Shown here: piece by piece, positions 32,693-42,684 of the stretch
How the letters are laid out: each line of letters starts with the position of its first letter
Position numbering within the stretch: the first letter of the stretch is position 1
DNA from: Pythium myriotylum
Taxonomy: Eukaryota > Oomycota > Peronosporomycetes > Pythiales > Pythiaceae
Direction: 5' to 3'
Length of the DNA stretch: 64,000 nucleotides
Assembly (NCBI GenBank): GCA_023091665.1
Contig: JALJCQ010000009.1
Coordinates: forward strand, 310,001-374,000
Position numbers and translations under genes: made by a program
Notes under the pieces: generated by a model
Told to the model about the DNA's origin: nothing
Database searches by the model: none
The model's input: only the letters and a program-made list of their open reading frames with translations

Positions 32693-33604
32693 CTACTGGA
32701 TGGAGCACCACGACGTGGGACGCTGCTGCTTCGTGAACGGCTTGGAGCGAGCCAAGAAGTCTCGGTCTTCCTGCGACAGCAATTGAGGCCGTTCGTCGAT
32801 GAAGAGGATATCTTCCGACGACAGGGGAAGAGGTCGGTGGCCGACAGAGACGATCTCGCGTTTCATGACTTCCCGTGTGTGAGCGAGGGCAGCGAGCTCG
32901 TCGTGCAAGGGTTCCTGGTGTTTGGCACGGACTGGAGGCGTCTGTGCTGCTGTCTTACACTCGTCGTCAGTCTTCTCTTTCAACTCTTCCATGAGTTTTG
33001 GTCTTAATCTGAACTGCGGCGCTCCGAGTGCTCGTGGTCGGCGACGGCGTTGGAAATATGCTGCTGGTGTGTTGAGAGCTCTTGCCTCAATCCACAACTA
33101 ATCCATGTCGTCCACGTCATCACGACAACCAGTTTTCAGTGAGAAGTCGAGATTTGACATATGAGAAGTTCTCTCATCCGAGGCAATCCCTCTCAACTCC
33201 ACGTTGCTCAAATCATGTTTGGGTACTATTGTGATCCAATTCAACTTCTTACATGGGCACGTAGTCTCAATGTCCTTGTACACCGCGAGCTCCTCAGTAT
33301 TGATTGGGTCTTGGTACTCGATGAGAACTGCAGCGGGCGGAGGCCAATCCTGTGACGACAGAGTAGCCTCAACCGTCTTCCAGTTGTCCGCCTCTCTGCC
33401 ATAGTCGTCCAGAAACTTGTCGATGACTGGTATCGCCAAATGCCACAAATACTCTTTGTCCATGTCGAACACGCCAGGGAGGCCTTCGCGTCGGACACTC
33501 ACATGGTAGTTGTTCCTCGACAACCACAGGGGTGTGAGAATCCATCGTTGGATGGTAGTCAGCGCACCGTCCAGCTCGACGGTTAGGTGCTGTCCCGCAG
33601 ACAT
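32693..33604 (-). pseudogene. Decayed YKT6-like copy
   Basis: Two abutting open pieces on the minus strand. 33604-33098 carries a diverged longin domain (NNYHVSVRREGLPGVF, WPPPAAVLIEYQDPINTEEL) and a drifted SNARE-like end with NVELRG where YKT6 has VLERG. 33097-32693 ends DERPQLLSQEDRDFLARSK...KQQ...CSIQ, which resembles the YKT6 tail (ERGEKLDDL...SKVFYKQ...CCVVM) and closes with a CaaX-like CSIQ. A splice (donor GTAAGA inside the first piece, acceptor CAG before GCATAT) could join them, but the product would lack a clear SNARE core. No MKL-type first exon was found upstream. A remnant is the simplest reading; a live, very diverged gene cannot be excluded. Confidence 0.55.
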
Positions 33605-34267
33605 TCGCGTAACGAAGGGCTAGCTGAATGAGTCAACGATCGCTCCGATTCTCCCGCCTGCCGACGAGACATCGTGCGCTGCTGTGAGGATCGTCAAGTC
33701 GCCTCCGCGTTTTCGTTCACACGGAGAATCACTTCAGACACAGAAACCCACACAAGAGGATGGGACGGGACGACAGAGCCACGGACGGATGGAGATCAGC
33801 GCTATGATGAAAGAGGGCAACTCAAAGGGTACTTTTGTTGTGACGGGCACCCAGCTTCAAGAAAACAACGCGCCATCCCGAAAGAAAAAAAGACCTCAGC
33901 TCTTCCAATCTGCACACTCCACGTCTCCGTGACGATGCGGAGTTGACGACATCGAAAGTCACATGGAAGGCAAACTGTACTCTACGGTCTCGGAGAAAGG
34001 GGGAGGAAGCTGGCAAGACTGTTCTCCCCACGGGAGTCTTGATGGAACCATGCGTATTTTCTCTAATATTGAAACTGTGGGTGGTGCTCTCGTCGAAAAC
34101 GGGGCCCTCGATCGGCCGCGACAGACAGAATCCAACACGCGAGGCCAGCGCGTGGGAGGTGGATGGATGGACGGGTGATGGGTGGTGGTGGAATATGCAT
34201 TGCGCCCTGTTCTCCCTCCGGGTTGCTTTTCGGTGTTTCTCTTTTTTGCCCCGGTCTCCGTTTCTCT
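33605..34267. other. Intergenic region 3' of YKT6
   Basis: About 660 bp. Several short open frames on both strands have no recognisable content. It contains the YKT6 3' flank and whatever remains of the 5' part of the decayed copy. No repeats or regulatory sites were recognised. Confidence 0.4.
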
Positions 34268-35110
34268 TTACATGACAACGCAGCACGAGTTGGTCTTCTT
34301 GGCCTGCTTGTAGAACACCTTGGACTGCGTAGAGAGATCGCGCGACTTGGCGACGAGATCGTCGAGCTTCTCGCCTCGCTCGAGCACGTTGTCGATGGTC
34401 TTGGAGAGCACGGCCGTGGTCTCGTCGAGCTCTTTCTGGATCGCCGAGATCTTGTCGGCCTTGGACGGGTCCTGGTACTCGGCGAGCGCGGTCGTGAGCG
34501 GCGCCCAGTCCTGCGGCGGCGCGCCGGCCGCGACCGATTTCCAGTTGCCGTGGGTCTCCTTGTCGTAGTCGTCGATGAGCTTGTTCATGAGCGCGAACGC
34601 CACGCGCGGCGGGTACTCCTGGTCCGCCACCACGATGCCCGCGATGCCGTCGCGCCGCACGTACACGTGGCAGTAGTACTCTGCAAAACCACCACCACCA
34701 CCACCACCAAACCCTCTGCTCATTAGCCACTGTATAGATAGATAGATAGAGAGCGAGCGCACCTTCGTGCTGCACCGACTGGCGCTGGCCGGCGGGCGTG
34801 CGCTTGATGAAGGTTTTGCTGAAGAAGTTGATCATTTCGCGGATGCTGCGGGCGCGCGAGGGCGCGATCGAGAGCGTGAGCGACGCGCGACGCGGCGCAG
34901 AGAGGCAGACACGCACCCGGAGCGCTGGAAGTAGCCGAACGAAGAGACCTCGTAGGCTGCGGCGAGCATGGTCGGGTCGCCGCCATTGTCGTCCTGACGG
35001 AGGAGCTCTTGAGGAGGTCCGCCAACGGAGAGGTTAGACGCCAACGGAGCATGGTTAGACGCCAACGACATAAAGGGGGAGCGACACGCACGGATCGAGA
35101 CGAGCTTCAT
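34268..35110 (-). CDS. YKT6: YKT6 R-SNARE (longin, dually lipidated)
   Basis: Four exons, 35110-35092, 35007-34917, 34845-34763 and 34680-34268 (606 nt, 201 residues). The join gives MKLVSIQLLRQDD, AAAYEVSSFGYFQRSG, EEYYCHVYVRRDGIAGIVVA and LDETTAVLSKTIDNVLERGE, all close to human YKT6 (198 residues). The longin domain covers 1-~130, the SNARE core ~140-195 with zero-layer Arg in LERGEKL, and the C-terminus is CCVVM (palmitoylated Cys plus farnesylated CaaX). Family knowledge: YKT6 cycles between cytosol and membranes and acts in ER-Golgi, endosomal and autophagosome fusion. The first acceptor (CTCAAG/AG) is unusual, but it gives the only frame matching YKT6. Intron 1 holds two GTTAGAC words and intron 3 two microsatellites. 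Confidence 0.9.
34684..34755. repeat. Two microsatellites in YKT6 intron 3
   Basis: (CCA) repeated about eight times near 34687-34712, and (TAGA)/(GATA) about four to five times near 34733-34751, both inside the last intron. Length polymorphism is likely. They lie close to the 3' and 5' splice sites, so they could affect splicing. Confidence 0.75.
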
Positions 35111-36575
35111 GGGGGCGGAGGTCTAAAGGCGGTCTAACGGGGCCGGTTAGACTCCACCTGGCTTCTTTTTCACTCTTTGGCCAGAGAGAGAAGGCCCGAA
35201 CCGATATAGACGAGGGGGAGGACCCGTCCTAGACTAGGCACCCAGAATAGCGTGTCGCACATGGGAACCAGATTCATTTGCACAGGTACTGACTACAGTC
35301 TTTTTGCTAATTAATGTATAAATACATACATGTATGTATCCAAACATTAAGTGGTACAGGTTATGGCTACACTTGATCGCTGCTTGGATTGGCTTTTTCG
35401 AGACGGGGAATGACAACGTAAACGCCATCGTCGCGTCGCCACGCGCTCGCTCTCCGTCTACTAGATCGCCTTCTTTCCTCGCGCTTGTCCATGTTGTCCT
35501 CGCGACCGCGTTGACTCAGTTGGCTGCATTTTGGGCTTCTCGAGGCTCCGAACCGCAAGCGAAGTCGGCTCCTCTCCATGGGTCCCACTCTGTTTCCAGG
35601 CCACGCGCCTGCACGAAGCTCCAGTGTCCAATGGAGCCTCTGGACGAGTTGGAGGTCGTGGGTATTGGTCGCGGTGTCTTGTGATCCGACAAAAGCTTGG
35701 AGTTTCCACTCGCGAAGGTCTCCGTTATTGTATCCATCGCTCGACTCGGCGGTGCGTTGCAGCCCATTCCTTGGCACGTGCCGAAAGTGGCGAGTACTAG
35801 ACACTGATTACTGTGTCGAGTCGACAATCGGCGGATGGGCGCGAAGAGGCAGGCAGTGTCCTCGAAGACTTAAGGTGTTGTAAGGAAAACTGGCGCAAGG
35901 TGCTGATATCTGTGACCAAAGGCATTTGTCGCGCGGCGAACGATTCACACAGGCGCCGACACAGCGGTCGACATCTCATCGACATACATGTAATGTGCCG
36001 ACAAGATGAGACTTTGATGAACGGATCGCACGCCACGTCGATCACGACGGAATTAGTGGATTCGGCGAAATCTCTTTTCTTGATGTTTACTTCCAATTTG
36101 CGCACGACTGAAGAGTCTCGACGGCCGAGAACACGCGCGAACCCATCGAGCGGGAGTCTTGTGAGTCCGAGCCCACCGTGGACAAATCTCAGATCCCAGA
36201 CAGAGATGCCATCATCAAATCTGCGACGTGTGAAAAAGCAACTGGGATCCGATGTCACGAGCCCATCGCCGTGGCATCCCGCACAGCATTTCTCTATCTG
36301 CGTCCAAGAGACGGCTGCTGAGAACGGATCCTGGTGTCTCCGGACTGGCTACCGCCACTACTAATCTATAGACCCAACAGTGGCTGCGCTCTGGAGTGAA
36401 GGGCATGACCAATTATTCCGCAGAGCACAAATGCTGTGAAGGTCCTGCGCGCTGCACCCACAAGGAATGAGGAAAGTCCACAAGAAACAAGCTCGGCGCG
36501 GTCAGTGAGGACAACGAAGTGAACAACTGTCAAACCCAAGGTGATCCTATTCGAGGTGCACAGCGCCAAGCTGAC
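35111..36575. other. Long gene-poor stretch at the boundary between the two halves
   Basis: About 1.46 kb, AT-richer than the flanks. It includes a perfect 18-bp palindrome of arms ATACATACA/TGTATGTAT at 35322-35339. Open frames at 35367-35804 (minus, 145 codons) and 35813-36364 (plus, 183 codons) have no recognisable domain, low-complexity or arginine-rich translation, and overlap open frames on the other strand; I do not call them genes. Confidence 0.4.
36201..36236 (-). pseudogene. Possible scrap of the ankyrin family N-terminus
   Basis: The minus strand reads FSHVADLMMASLS, close to the family motif ALSHVTDLMTAFLDG, including at DNA level (TCACACGTCGCAGATTTGAT). Nothing on either side extends the match, so it is either a tiny remnant or chance. 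Confidence 0.3.
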
Positions 36576-37705
36576 CTAATTCTTGCTGTTCCGCTGGAGT
36601 CGTGCCTTATGCACGACGGAATCCATCCAGTACCGGTATCCGGTCTGGATCAACGCGGACACGGGGAGCAGAATCATCTCGAGGGGCACGTTCACGCGAG
36701 GCGTGGTTCCGTTCGACACGACGCGCACCAGTTCAAGCAGCGTTTCGTTCGTGACCGCGTAATGGCCGCCGGCGATCCCTTGGATGAGCAGCTTGGCGGC
36801 TTCATCGGGAGGACCAGCCGTAGTGATGCCGTCGATCTCTTTCGTCTCTGCTGGCTTGTGCAATTGCTCCGCCTCGAACATAGGTGTGTCAATGTTCCCA
36901 GGGTAGTAGATGGTCGTCTCGATGTCATAGAGCTTGAGCTCGTTGCGCAAGGCATCACTGAGCCCACGCATGGCGTACTTGGAGCTAGAGTACGACGCGT
37001 ATCCGATGAAACTCACAAGCGCAGCAGCCGAACTTACGAACACAAAGCGGCGCTTGGGCTCATCGCTGCGTAGCGGAGCGTTCACCATCGCTGGCAGCGC
37101 AGCCTTGACCACATGTAGTGCACCGAAGTAATTGATGTCCATCATCCGACGGAAGAGCTTCACGTCTTGGTCAATCACGAGTCCCGGATCCGCGATGCCT
37201 GCGTTGCAGATCACGTGGTCGGTGACGCGCTTGTGGAATGCATTCGCATCGGTGATCGCCGTTTGGACAGCAGCATAGTCGCATACGTCGCAAGCAATCG
37301 TGAGCACAGGGTGCATCGGTGTGTCACTAGAGACTGCAGACTGAATACCAGCAACGTCAGCAAGTTGCAAGCATCAAACCACTCGTTATGCTTGAACCAA
37401 CCTCGATCTCACGCTTCGCCGCGGCAAGCTTCTTAGCATCCCGAGCCAGGATCGTGACCTTCGCTCCAGCGCGAGCGTACAATTTTGCGATCGACAGACC
37501 GAGGCCGCTGTTACCCCCCGTGATGAAGACGTGCTTGCCAGCGACGCGAAAGCCCGGCGCTGAGATCGCTGTCCATAGCCACGCCTGCAGAAATGTGTCA
37601 GCCAGCACAAGATCAAGCAACCTCGGTCACTGGACTTACGAGAAAGCAGAGTGCGGCGAGCACGCCCAGCACGGCGATTGTTGCAATGACGGCTGCAGAG
37701 ACCAT
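36576..37705 (-). CDS. 3-ketodihydrosphingosine reductase (KDSR/TSC10-like SDR)
   Basis: Three exons, 37705-37640, 37584-37402 and 37340-36576 (1014 nt, 337 residues), with introns of 55 and 61 nt. Exon 1 is a membrane anchor (MVSAAVIATIAVLGVLAALC). The Rossmann motif is TGGNSGLG, followed by CNAG and the catalytic YSSSK (SYSSSKYAMRGLSDALRNEL). A C-terminal hydrophobic segment (VPLEMILLPVSALIQTGYRY) returns to the membrane, as in KDSR. Human KDSR has 332 residues. Family knowledge: it reduces 3-ketodihydrosphingosine to dihydrosphingosine with NADPH on the cytosolic face of the ER, the second step of sphingolipid synthesis. The exon 2 donor is GTTGGT (non-consensus after GT) but gives a clean phase-0 join (REIE/SAVSS). 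Confidence 0.88.
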
Positions 37706-38498
37706 GGGAGGGAGCAGAATGAGAAATGATCAATGCCCAGTGGCGGTCGCAAGCCCCACCAATCGAGTTGGCTGGGGTGGCGGTGACAAGATCCTGAAAG
37801 CTTCAGCCTCCGAGTGTGACGAGTGGCGAGCAAACAGCCATCTTTCGAGTCCTTGGATCTCGGTTGGCGTGGATTGCTGCCCGATTACGCCCCTTCGCCA
37901 ACGGATGAGGGGTCTTCATCCGTTGGCGGGACCCGGTCCTCGTTGAGGACTCGATCCTCGTCTGTGGAAGTGTTGACAAAACCAAGTGGATGAAGGTCCA
38001 CGACATGACGTCCTGTCATTCCTCGCTGGCCGTCAATCTGACTATTGTACTCTTTGGGTCGAGCAACGCAATCGCCGCAAGACTCGGGAACGGAGGCCAA
38101 TTCTTCAGCGTCTAGGTGACGACAGCAATGCTAAAGCATCCAAGAGCTACATTGCACCGCTTCAAAACCAACCTCGGCTCCAGCTACAGCGTTGCTCCTT
38201 CTATGCAGACGTGAGGAGGACAATTGCTTAGTCCGTGTGTTCGAATCAACTGTATTGCTCTTACACACTGAAGATCCCCCGTTACGAACCCGTGAAGTTT
38301 GTTCTGGAGATGCATTGTCCATTTCCTGCATGTAGAAAACAGACCAAATTGGCATGTTGAGTCTTCAGCGCTTTGGCTCGACTAAGCTTCTTGACACCAA
38401 TGTCCACTATTGTACATCGTTTTCAGCAACGCTGTGCTAGTTCTTAACGGTGTGCTTCCAGCAGACAAAGAAAAGTCCCACATCCCTGCTTACGTCCG
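37706..38498. other. Intergenic region, no confident gene
   Basis: About 790 bp upstream of the sphingolipid reductase. Two short minus-strand frames (38355-38131 and 38100-37885) could be joined only through a ~39-nt intron, shorter than any other in the window, and neither has a known motif. A local direct/inverted pattern (CCTCGTTGAGGACTCGATCCTCG, 37937-37959) is present. Confidence 0.4.
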
Positions 38499-39110
38499 TC
38501 GAGTGTGGTCTTCTCCGCGCAAATCCACGGCTTCTTGCCATTGCCACACGTCGCAGATCTCCCCAATTCGTTTGTTGACGGATCTGTGACGATGATGCAA
38601 GTGAAGTCTACTGAGTTTAAGTGTGCGTTGACGGATGTGTGCAAGTGTCACTGCCGCATGCCGCCGCTGGATCGCGTCGCCTCTCGTCTCATGGAAGACG
38701 CTTTGGTGCCCCAGAGTCTCCTCTATCACTGGGTTGGAGACGGCAATACGTGGGCACGACCTCGAAATGGTCAAGAAGATCCACGCGCGGCACCCAAAGC
38801 AGCTCGATGTGCGGTTGCTCGAGGTGGAAATGAATTCAAGTCAAGTCCATTGGGGAAGGTCGAGTGGACCGTGGTGAGCAACCACGAAATGCTGCAGCGA
38901 GGTATTGCAAACTTGCGTTTCAGTTCTCTACGCCGGACATTTACAGGCGATCCTAGAGTCGCTGCGTGGCTCCTACGCAGATAGCTTAAAATGGTTTCAA
39001 GTGGGATCGGATGCGCAACGTTCTCGACGACACACTGCGCTCCCGAGGCAACGCAAACGATGCTAGCGATTCACACGTCACAGACAACCCAATTGCATCA
39101 CCTGAGATGG
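38499..39110 (+). pseudogene. Degenerate ankyrin-family copy
   Basis: Family signatures appear in order but in different frames: LPLPHVADLPNSFVDGS (N-terminal HVTDL..FLDG motif), then LDRVASRLMEDALVPQSLLY. In the next frame comes ETAIRGHDLEMVKKIHARHP...LEVEM, which matches AAIQKNDLVMAKKIHSLHP...LALAM. Later AGHLQAILE and LKWFQVG appear. At least two frameshifts and a TAG prevent a product. The CC...C..C motif is not visible. It lies just upstream of, and on the same strand as, the intact copy at 39210, so it probably arose by tandem duplication. Confidence 0.75.
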
Positions 39111-39209
39111 GTACACTTTGAACTTTGAACTGATTCAACCCACTATCGACGTTGGTGGGTTCAGCTCAGCAGCAACTGACACGGCTTCTTCATTCAAGCC
39201 ATTTTCACA

Positions 39210-41093
39210 ATGGAGACTCTAGCCAGACAACCTCTCGCGACCGTGCAATTCACCGTGCAGCGTGCGTGGCCTCGCCTCGCGAGTTTCGCACACGTCGAAG
39301 ATCATATCTCCACGTTCCTCGATGCTCCGCCCAGGGTCGCGCTGACTCGAGCAGCCGCGAGCCGCCTGCCCACATTCTTCGAACGAGTTGCGTCGCGTTA
39401 TGCTAACGACCCACAGACACATCCAAGCCTCTATACGTTCTGTATCGGGTGTGCGATGTCTACAACACTGGAACAAGACGACCTTGCGATGATCCAGACA
39501 ATCCATCGACTTCATCCAGCGCCTTTGCCGATTCGCTCGCTCGAAGCAGCATTTCGCCACGCATCTGACGAGACGATCCGCTGGATATTTGAAAACCGTC
39601 GAGATGGCATGTGTTGCTTGCTTGGCACCGATGATCCCTGCGCCGGCTGCCTCAAACGAACTTTTAACAACGCCTTCGAACCGAACCGCTTTATGTCATG
39701 GGTGCCGTTCGATCAGTTCCGATCGCACTTGCTCGAGATCGCACCGAAGAAAATGGAGGCCGTGCAGTGGCTTTGCGAGAACGACTTGATGACACGGAAG
39801 AAAGCGGAACAGATCTTGCGGGAAATTATCGAGTACGGGCCACCAGATTCTGCCGATGTCGTGACGTATCTGGTCGACCGAGGGTACGAGCTCAAGACCG
39901 AGATAGTGATCGCGGCGCTATTGCGTGGCAGTAGGAACCCAAATCTCGAGCCTGTTACCGACGTTGTCGTTGCGAGTCACCTCTGCGACCCTTTTCGAGA
40001 TCAATTCGTTTACAGATCTTATCACAATCACGGGGTGCGCATCGTGCAGTGGAGTGAAGATTTCATCGCGTCTGATCAAACGTACGAAGACGCAACAGCA
40101 GCTGCCGTGCTGAGCAGGAGCACTCAGTATGCCAACCTCGATTTGCTGCGGTGGCTTTACGACGAGGGCTTGGTGCCCGTAAGTTCACCTCTAAATGTGA
40201 ACGTGAGCGACAATGAAGTCGTAAAAATGTACGAGTGGATGCACAGCATCGGCGTAGACCCAGGAGGCCCGATTGCGCTGCTCGATGACGCCAAGTGGGG
40301 AAGACTCGAATCACTCAAATGGCTTGTTAACTACGGACTGTCCTTCAACCCAGGTTTTGCCATGGACGTAGCTGCTCAAATGGGTCAACTAAACGTGCTT
40401 CGCTGGTTCCTCAAGACTGGCGTCACGGCTTGTACGACTGGCGCAATGAATCGTTCCGCGTTGAACGGAGACCTCGAGACCGTCAAGTGGCTCTACGCCG
40501 ACCATAAAGCTGACTTTCATCCGACAACAGTCGCTTGCGCAGCCTCGTGTGGCCACCTGAAGATGGTGCAGTGGTTGGTGCAGACTGGAAGTGACTGGGA
40601 CGTCAAAGTAGCAATGGTCCAGGCGGTACTCGCGGGAGAGATCGAGATCCTTGAGTGGCTGTACAAGAATGGTGAAGCAACATGCCTGGGGTGTGTCTTG
40701 CGAGAAGTCTTCTGTCAAATGCCCTACGTACAGGTCAAAAGCGTGTGGAACTCGCTGCGCTGGCTCCATGCGCATCATAAGTCAGACTGCTCGAATTGTC
40801 TCGCCCCCGATCGAGAAGCAGGTAGCCTGTGGATCGCATCTTATTCTGCCATGGATGGGGAGCTGCTACAGCTCCAGGAGTTGCATGCATCGCACGCGGA
40901 TCAAGTTGAAAGTGATTTAAATGGTGTGGCGGAAGCGGCTGTAGAAGGAGGCCACACAGCGATCGTTCAATGGATCCACGAGACTTTCGGCGAGCGAGTC
41001 GACTGGGGCCGGTTAGTGCAGACTGCGCAAGAAAAGAACGAGCTCGCGGCGACCATAGCATCGTGGGCGATTCAGCACAGTGCAGATGGCTAG
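39210..41093 (+). CDS. Ankyrin-repeat family protein, intact
   Basis: Single exon, 627 residues. The N-terminal ~110 residues form the family module (AHVEDHISTFLDAPPRVALT, AAASRLPTFFERVASR, LAMIQTIHRLHPAPLPIRSLE). The Cys motif follows at ~135-147 (CCLLGTDDPCAGC), then a helical middle part ending VRIVQWSEDF (the family KVLQW position). About six ankyrin-like repeats follow (AAQMGQLNVLRWFLKTG, SALNGDLETVKWLYADHKAD, AASCGHLKMVQWLVQTGSDW, AVLAGEIEILEWLYKNGE), then the second Cys pair (CLGCVLREVF). No signal peptide or membrane helix is seen. Function unknown; ankyrin repeats bind proteins. The gene is convergent with a short-chain dehydrogenase 121 bp away. The most divergent intact member in the window. 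Confidence 0.88.
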   Translation: METLARQPLATVQFTVQRAWPRLASFAHVEDHISTFLDAPPRVALTRAAASRLPTFFERVASRYANDPQTHPSLYTFCIGCAMSTTLEQDDLAMIQTIHRLHPAPLPIRSLEAAFRHASDETIRWIFENRRDGMCCLLGTDDPCAGCLKRTFNNAFEPNRFMSWVPFDQFRSHLLEIAPKKMEAVQWLCENDLMTRKKAEQILREIIEYGPPDSADVVTYLVDRGYELKTEIVIAALLRGSRNPNLEPVTDVVVASHLCDPFRDQFVYRSYHNHGVRIVQWSEDFIASDQTYEDATAAAVLSRSTQYANLDLLRWLYDEGLVPVSSPLNVNVSDNEVVKMYEWMHSIGVDPGGPIALLDDAKWGRLESLKWLVNYGLSFNPGFAMDVAAQMGQLNVLRWFLKTGVTACTTGAMNRSALNGDLETVKWLYADHKADFHPTTVACAASCGHLKMVQWLVQTGSDWDVKVAMVQAVLAGEIEILEWLYKNGEATCLGCVLREVFCQMPYVQVKSVWNSLRWLHAHHKSDCSNCLAPDREAGSLWIASYSAMDGELLQLQELHASHADQVESDLNGVAEAAVEGGHTAIVQWIHETFGERVDWGRLVQTAQEKNELAATIASWAIQHSADG

Positions 41094-41214
41094 TTTGTCC
41101 AGACAAAGACGTAATTTTTGTGTCTCGTGTTACTCAAATGTCATGGCTGATCGACGGGAGCGACGTAATGAAAGCAAGGCTAGCCGAAGTCTCGTGCATC
41201 CTCCTACAAAACAC

Positions 41215-41922
41215 TCACCACGGAAGAGGGTTGCCGTCGTAGCTGATGAACCTTCCCGTGTCTTCGGCAGTGACGCCGCTGATCACCTTGGCGACACCGT
41301 TGGCACTCTCCTCGGTCGAGATCGCGCGTGGATCATGTCCCGTCGCGTCGGTCGCGACGTATCCAGGGTGCAAGGTCACGGCGATGATGCCGTCGGGCTT
41401 GAGGTCATGCGCGAGGCTCTTGTTGATCTGGTTGAGCGCCGACTTGGAAGAGCGGTAGCCGTAGATGCCGCCAGCTGGGATCGGACTTCCTTCGACAAAC
41501 TTGTTCTCGCTGATGCTGCCGACGTACGAAGAGATTTGCGCGACGGTCGCACTGCCGTTTGCTTCGGCAGCCGATTTAAGGTTGGCACGAAGAGCTCGCG
41601 TGACGAGGAGAGGTCCGACCGTGTTGACTTCGAACTGTGCGATGATGTTCGCTTTGGTCTCGGATTCCAGCGATGTCGGGCGGATGATGCCGGCGTTGTT
41701 GATGAGCAAGTCGATCGGCGTGCCCTTCAGCTCTTCAGCGACACGGAGAATCGACGCCTCGTCACTCGTGTCGATCTGCACGAGCTTGGAAACACCGAGC
41801 TGCTTCAGTGCGTCGGCGTCAGCGACATTACGTGCGCCTGCAATAACATTCCAGCCGTCTTGCTGGTACTTCTTGGCGAGCGCGAGGCCGATGCCGCGGT
41901 TGCTGCCAGTGACGAGAACGGT
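41215..41922 (-). CDS. Short-chain dehydrogenase/reductase, C-factor-like (first exon unresolved)
   Basis: Main exon 41922-41215 codes 235 residues from an apparent TAG acceptor. It begins TVLVTGSNRGIGLALAKK (Rossmann TGxxxGIG), followed by NNAGI and the catalytic YGYRSSKSALNQ (YxxxK), and ends GRFISYDGNPLPW. This is a classical SDR of the C-signal/CsgA-like group that acts on unknown carbonyl substrates with NAD(P)H. The reading frame is closed by the TAG just upstream, so a short first exon must exist. ATGTCA followed by GTGCTG near 42142 would give M-S-TVLVTG with an intron of about 210-220 nt, but the donor is weak. If no such exon is used, the gene is 5'-broken. Confidence 0.75.
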   Translation of the reverse strand, partial: TVLVTGSNRGIGLALAKKYQQDGWNVIAGARNVADADALKQLGVSKLVQIDTSDEASILRVAEELKGTPIDLLINNAGIIRPTSLESETKANIIAQFEVNTVGPLLVTRALRANLKSAAEANGSATVAQISSYVGSISENKFVEGSPIPAGGIYGYRSSKSALNQINKSLAHDLKPDGIIAVTLHPGYVATDATGHDPRAISTEESANGVAKVISGVTAEDTGRFISYDGNPLPW

Positions 41923-42387
41923 CTAGGCAATGGTGTCGCTTGCTTCAAGGTGGTTGAATGGAAAGTTGAAGAATGCGGAGACTGCTAGCCTGCGCGGGAT
42001 CGCGTCGGAGAGATGACGCCCTCGCTTGAGCTGCAAACAGAGAGGCCCATCAAGCGATGATTCGGTAATCGGACGAACGATTACTACTGAAGATTTTGAC
42101 TTGAAGATGGCGAGTGCTGACACAGTTCTCAGCACTGACATGGGGTCAGCCGGACACGTGGGCCAAGCGAGCACTCGCGTCTGGTCGACGTGTGCGCTCT
42201 GAGGGTGCTGGAGATGACACGTCGACGGAGTTGGAATGAGACCAAGTTCGACAGGAACATCCCTGAAGACTAATCTTCTCGAGGGCCGTATCCGATAGAA
42301 TGCACGGAAGACGTTGTGCCTCAGCGTTCTCTACTCGATTTGACCTGAAGAAATCTCGGGCGAGTAAATTCGATCAATACGTGTCTA

Positions 42388-42684
42388 TTAGTAGTCGGAC
42401 GAAGACTGAGCCGAGCGATGCTCGGGTGCATGTGGTTGCGTGACCGGGACGACTCGAACTTGCGGCGCGCGCTTCGGAGGAAAGTCGTTTACCGGCCGCG
42501 TATCGTACACGACAACTTCATCAGATGGGCGTGGGCGAGAGCAAATGCAGCAGCGAGAGCATGTGCATGTGCAGCAGCTAGAGCACGTGTCTAGACAGCA
42601 CGACCACCACGATATCTGACAACAGTCCCAAACGCATTGGGTGCAGGCAATGAAGAAGACGATGTCGCTGCAGCCGTCGGACAT
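42388..42684 (-). CDS. Ultra-cysteine-rich small protein, copy 1
   Basis: 98 residues, single exon. 15 cysteines lie in the first ~49 residues, many as CC pairs mixed with tryptophans (VWDCCQISWWSCC, CCTCTCSRCCIC). A cysteine-free tail rich in Pro, Arg and Val carries QVRVVPV. No signal peptide is evident, although the first 20 residues are hydrophobic (DIVFFIACTQC). It resembles neither classical metallothionein (Trp present, CC pairs rather than mostly CxC) nor disulfide-rich effectors. Candidate roles: metal binding, or S-acylated peripheral membrane protein. Paralog of the protein at 43198-43515. Confidence 0.6.
   Translation of the reverse strand: MSDGCSDIVFFIACTQCVWDCCQISWWSCCLDTCSSCCTCTCSRCCICSRPRPSDEVVVYDTRPVNDFPPKRAPQVRVVPVTQPHAPEHRSAQSSSDY

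Noticed and set aside
35813..36364. 183-codon plus-strand open frame
   Set aside because: No domain, overlaps a similar-length minus frame, and codon use looks random; left as intergenic.
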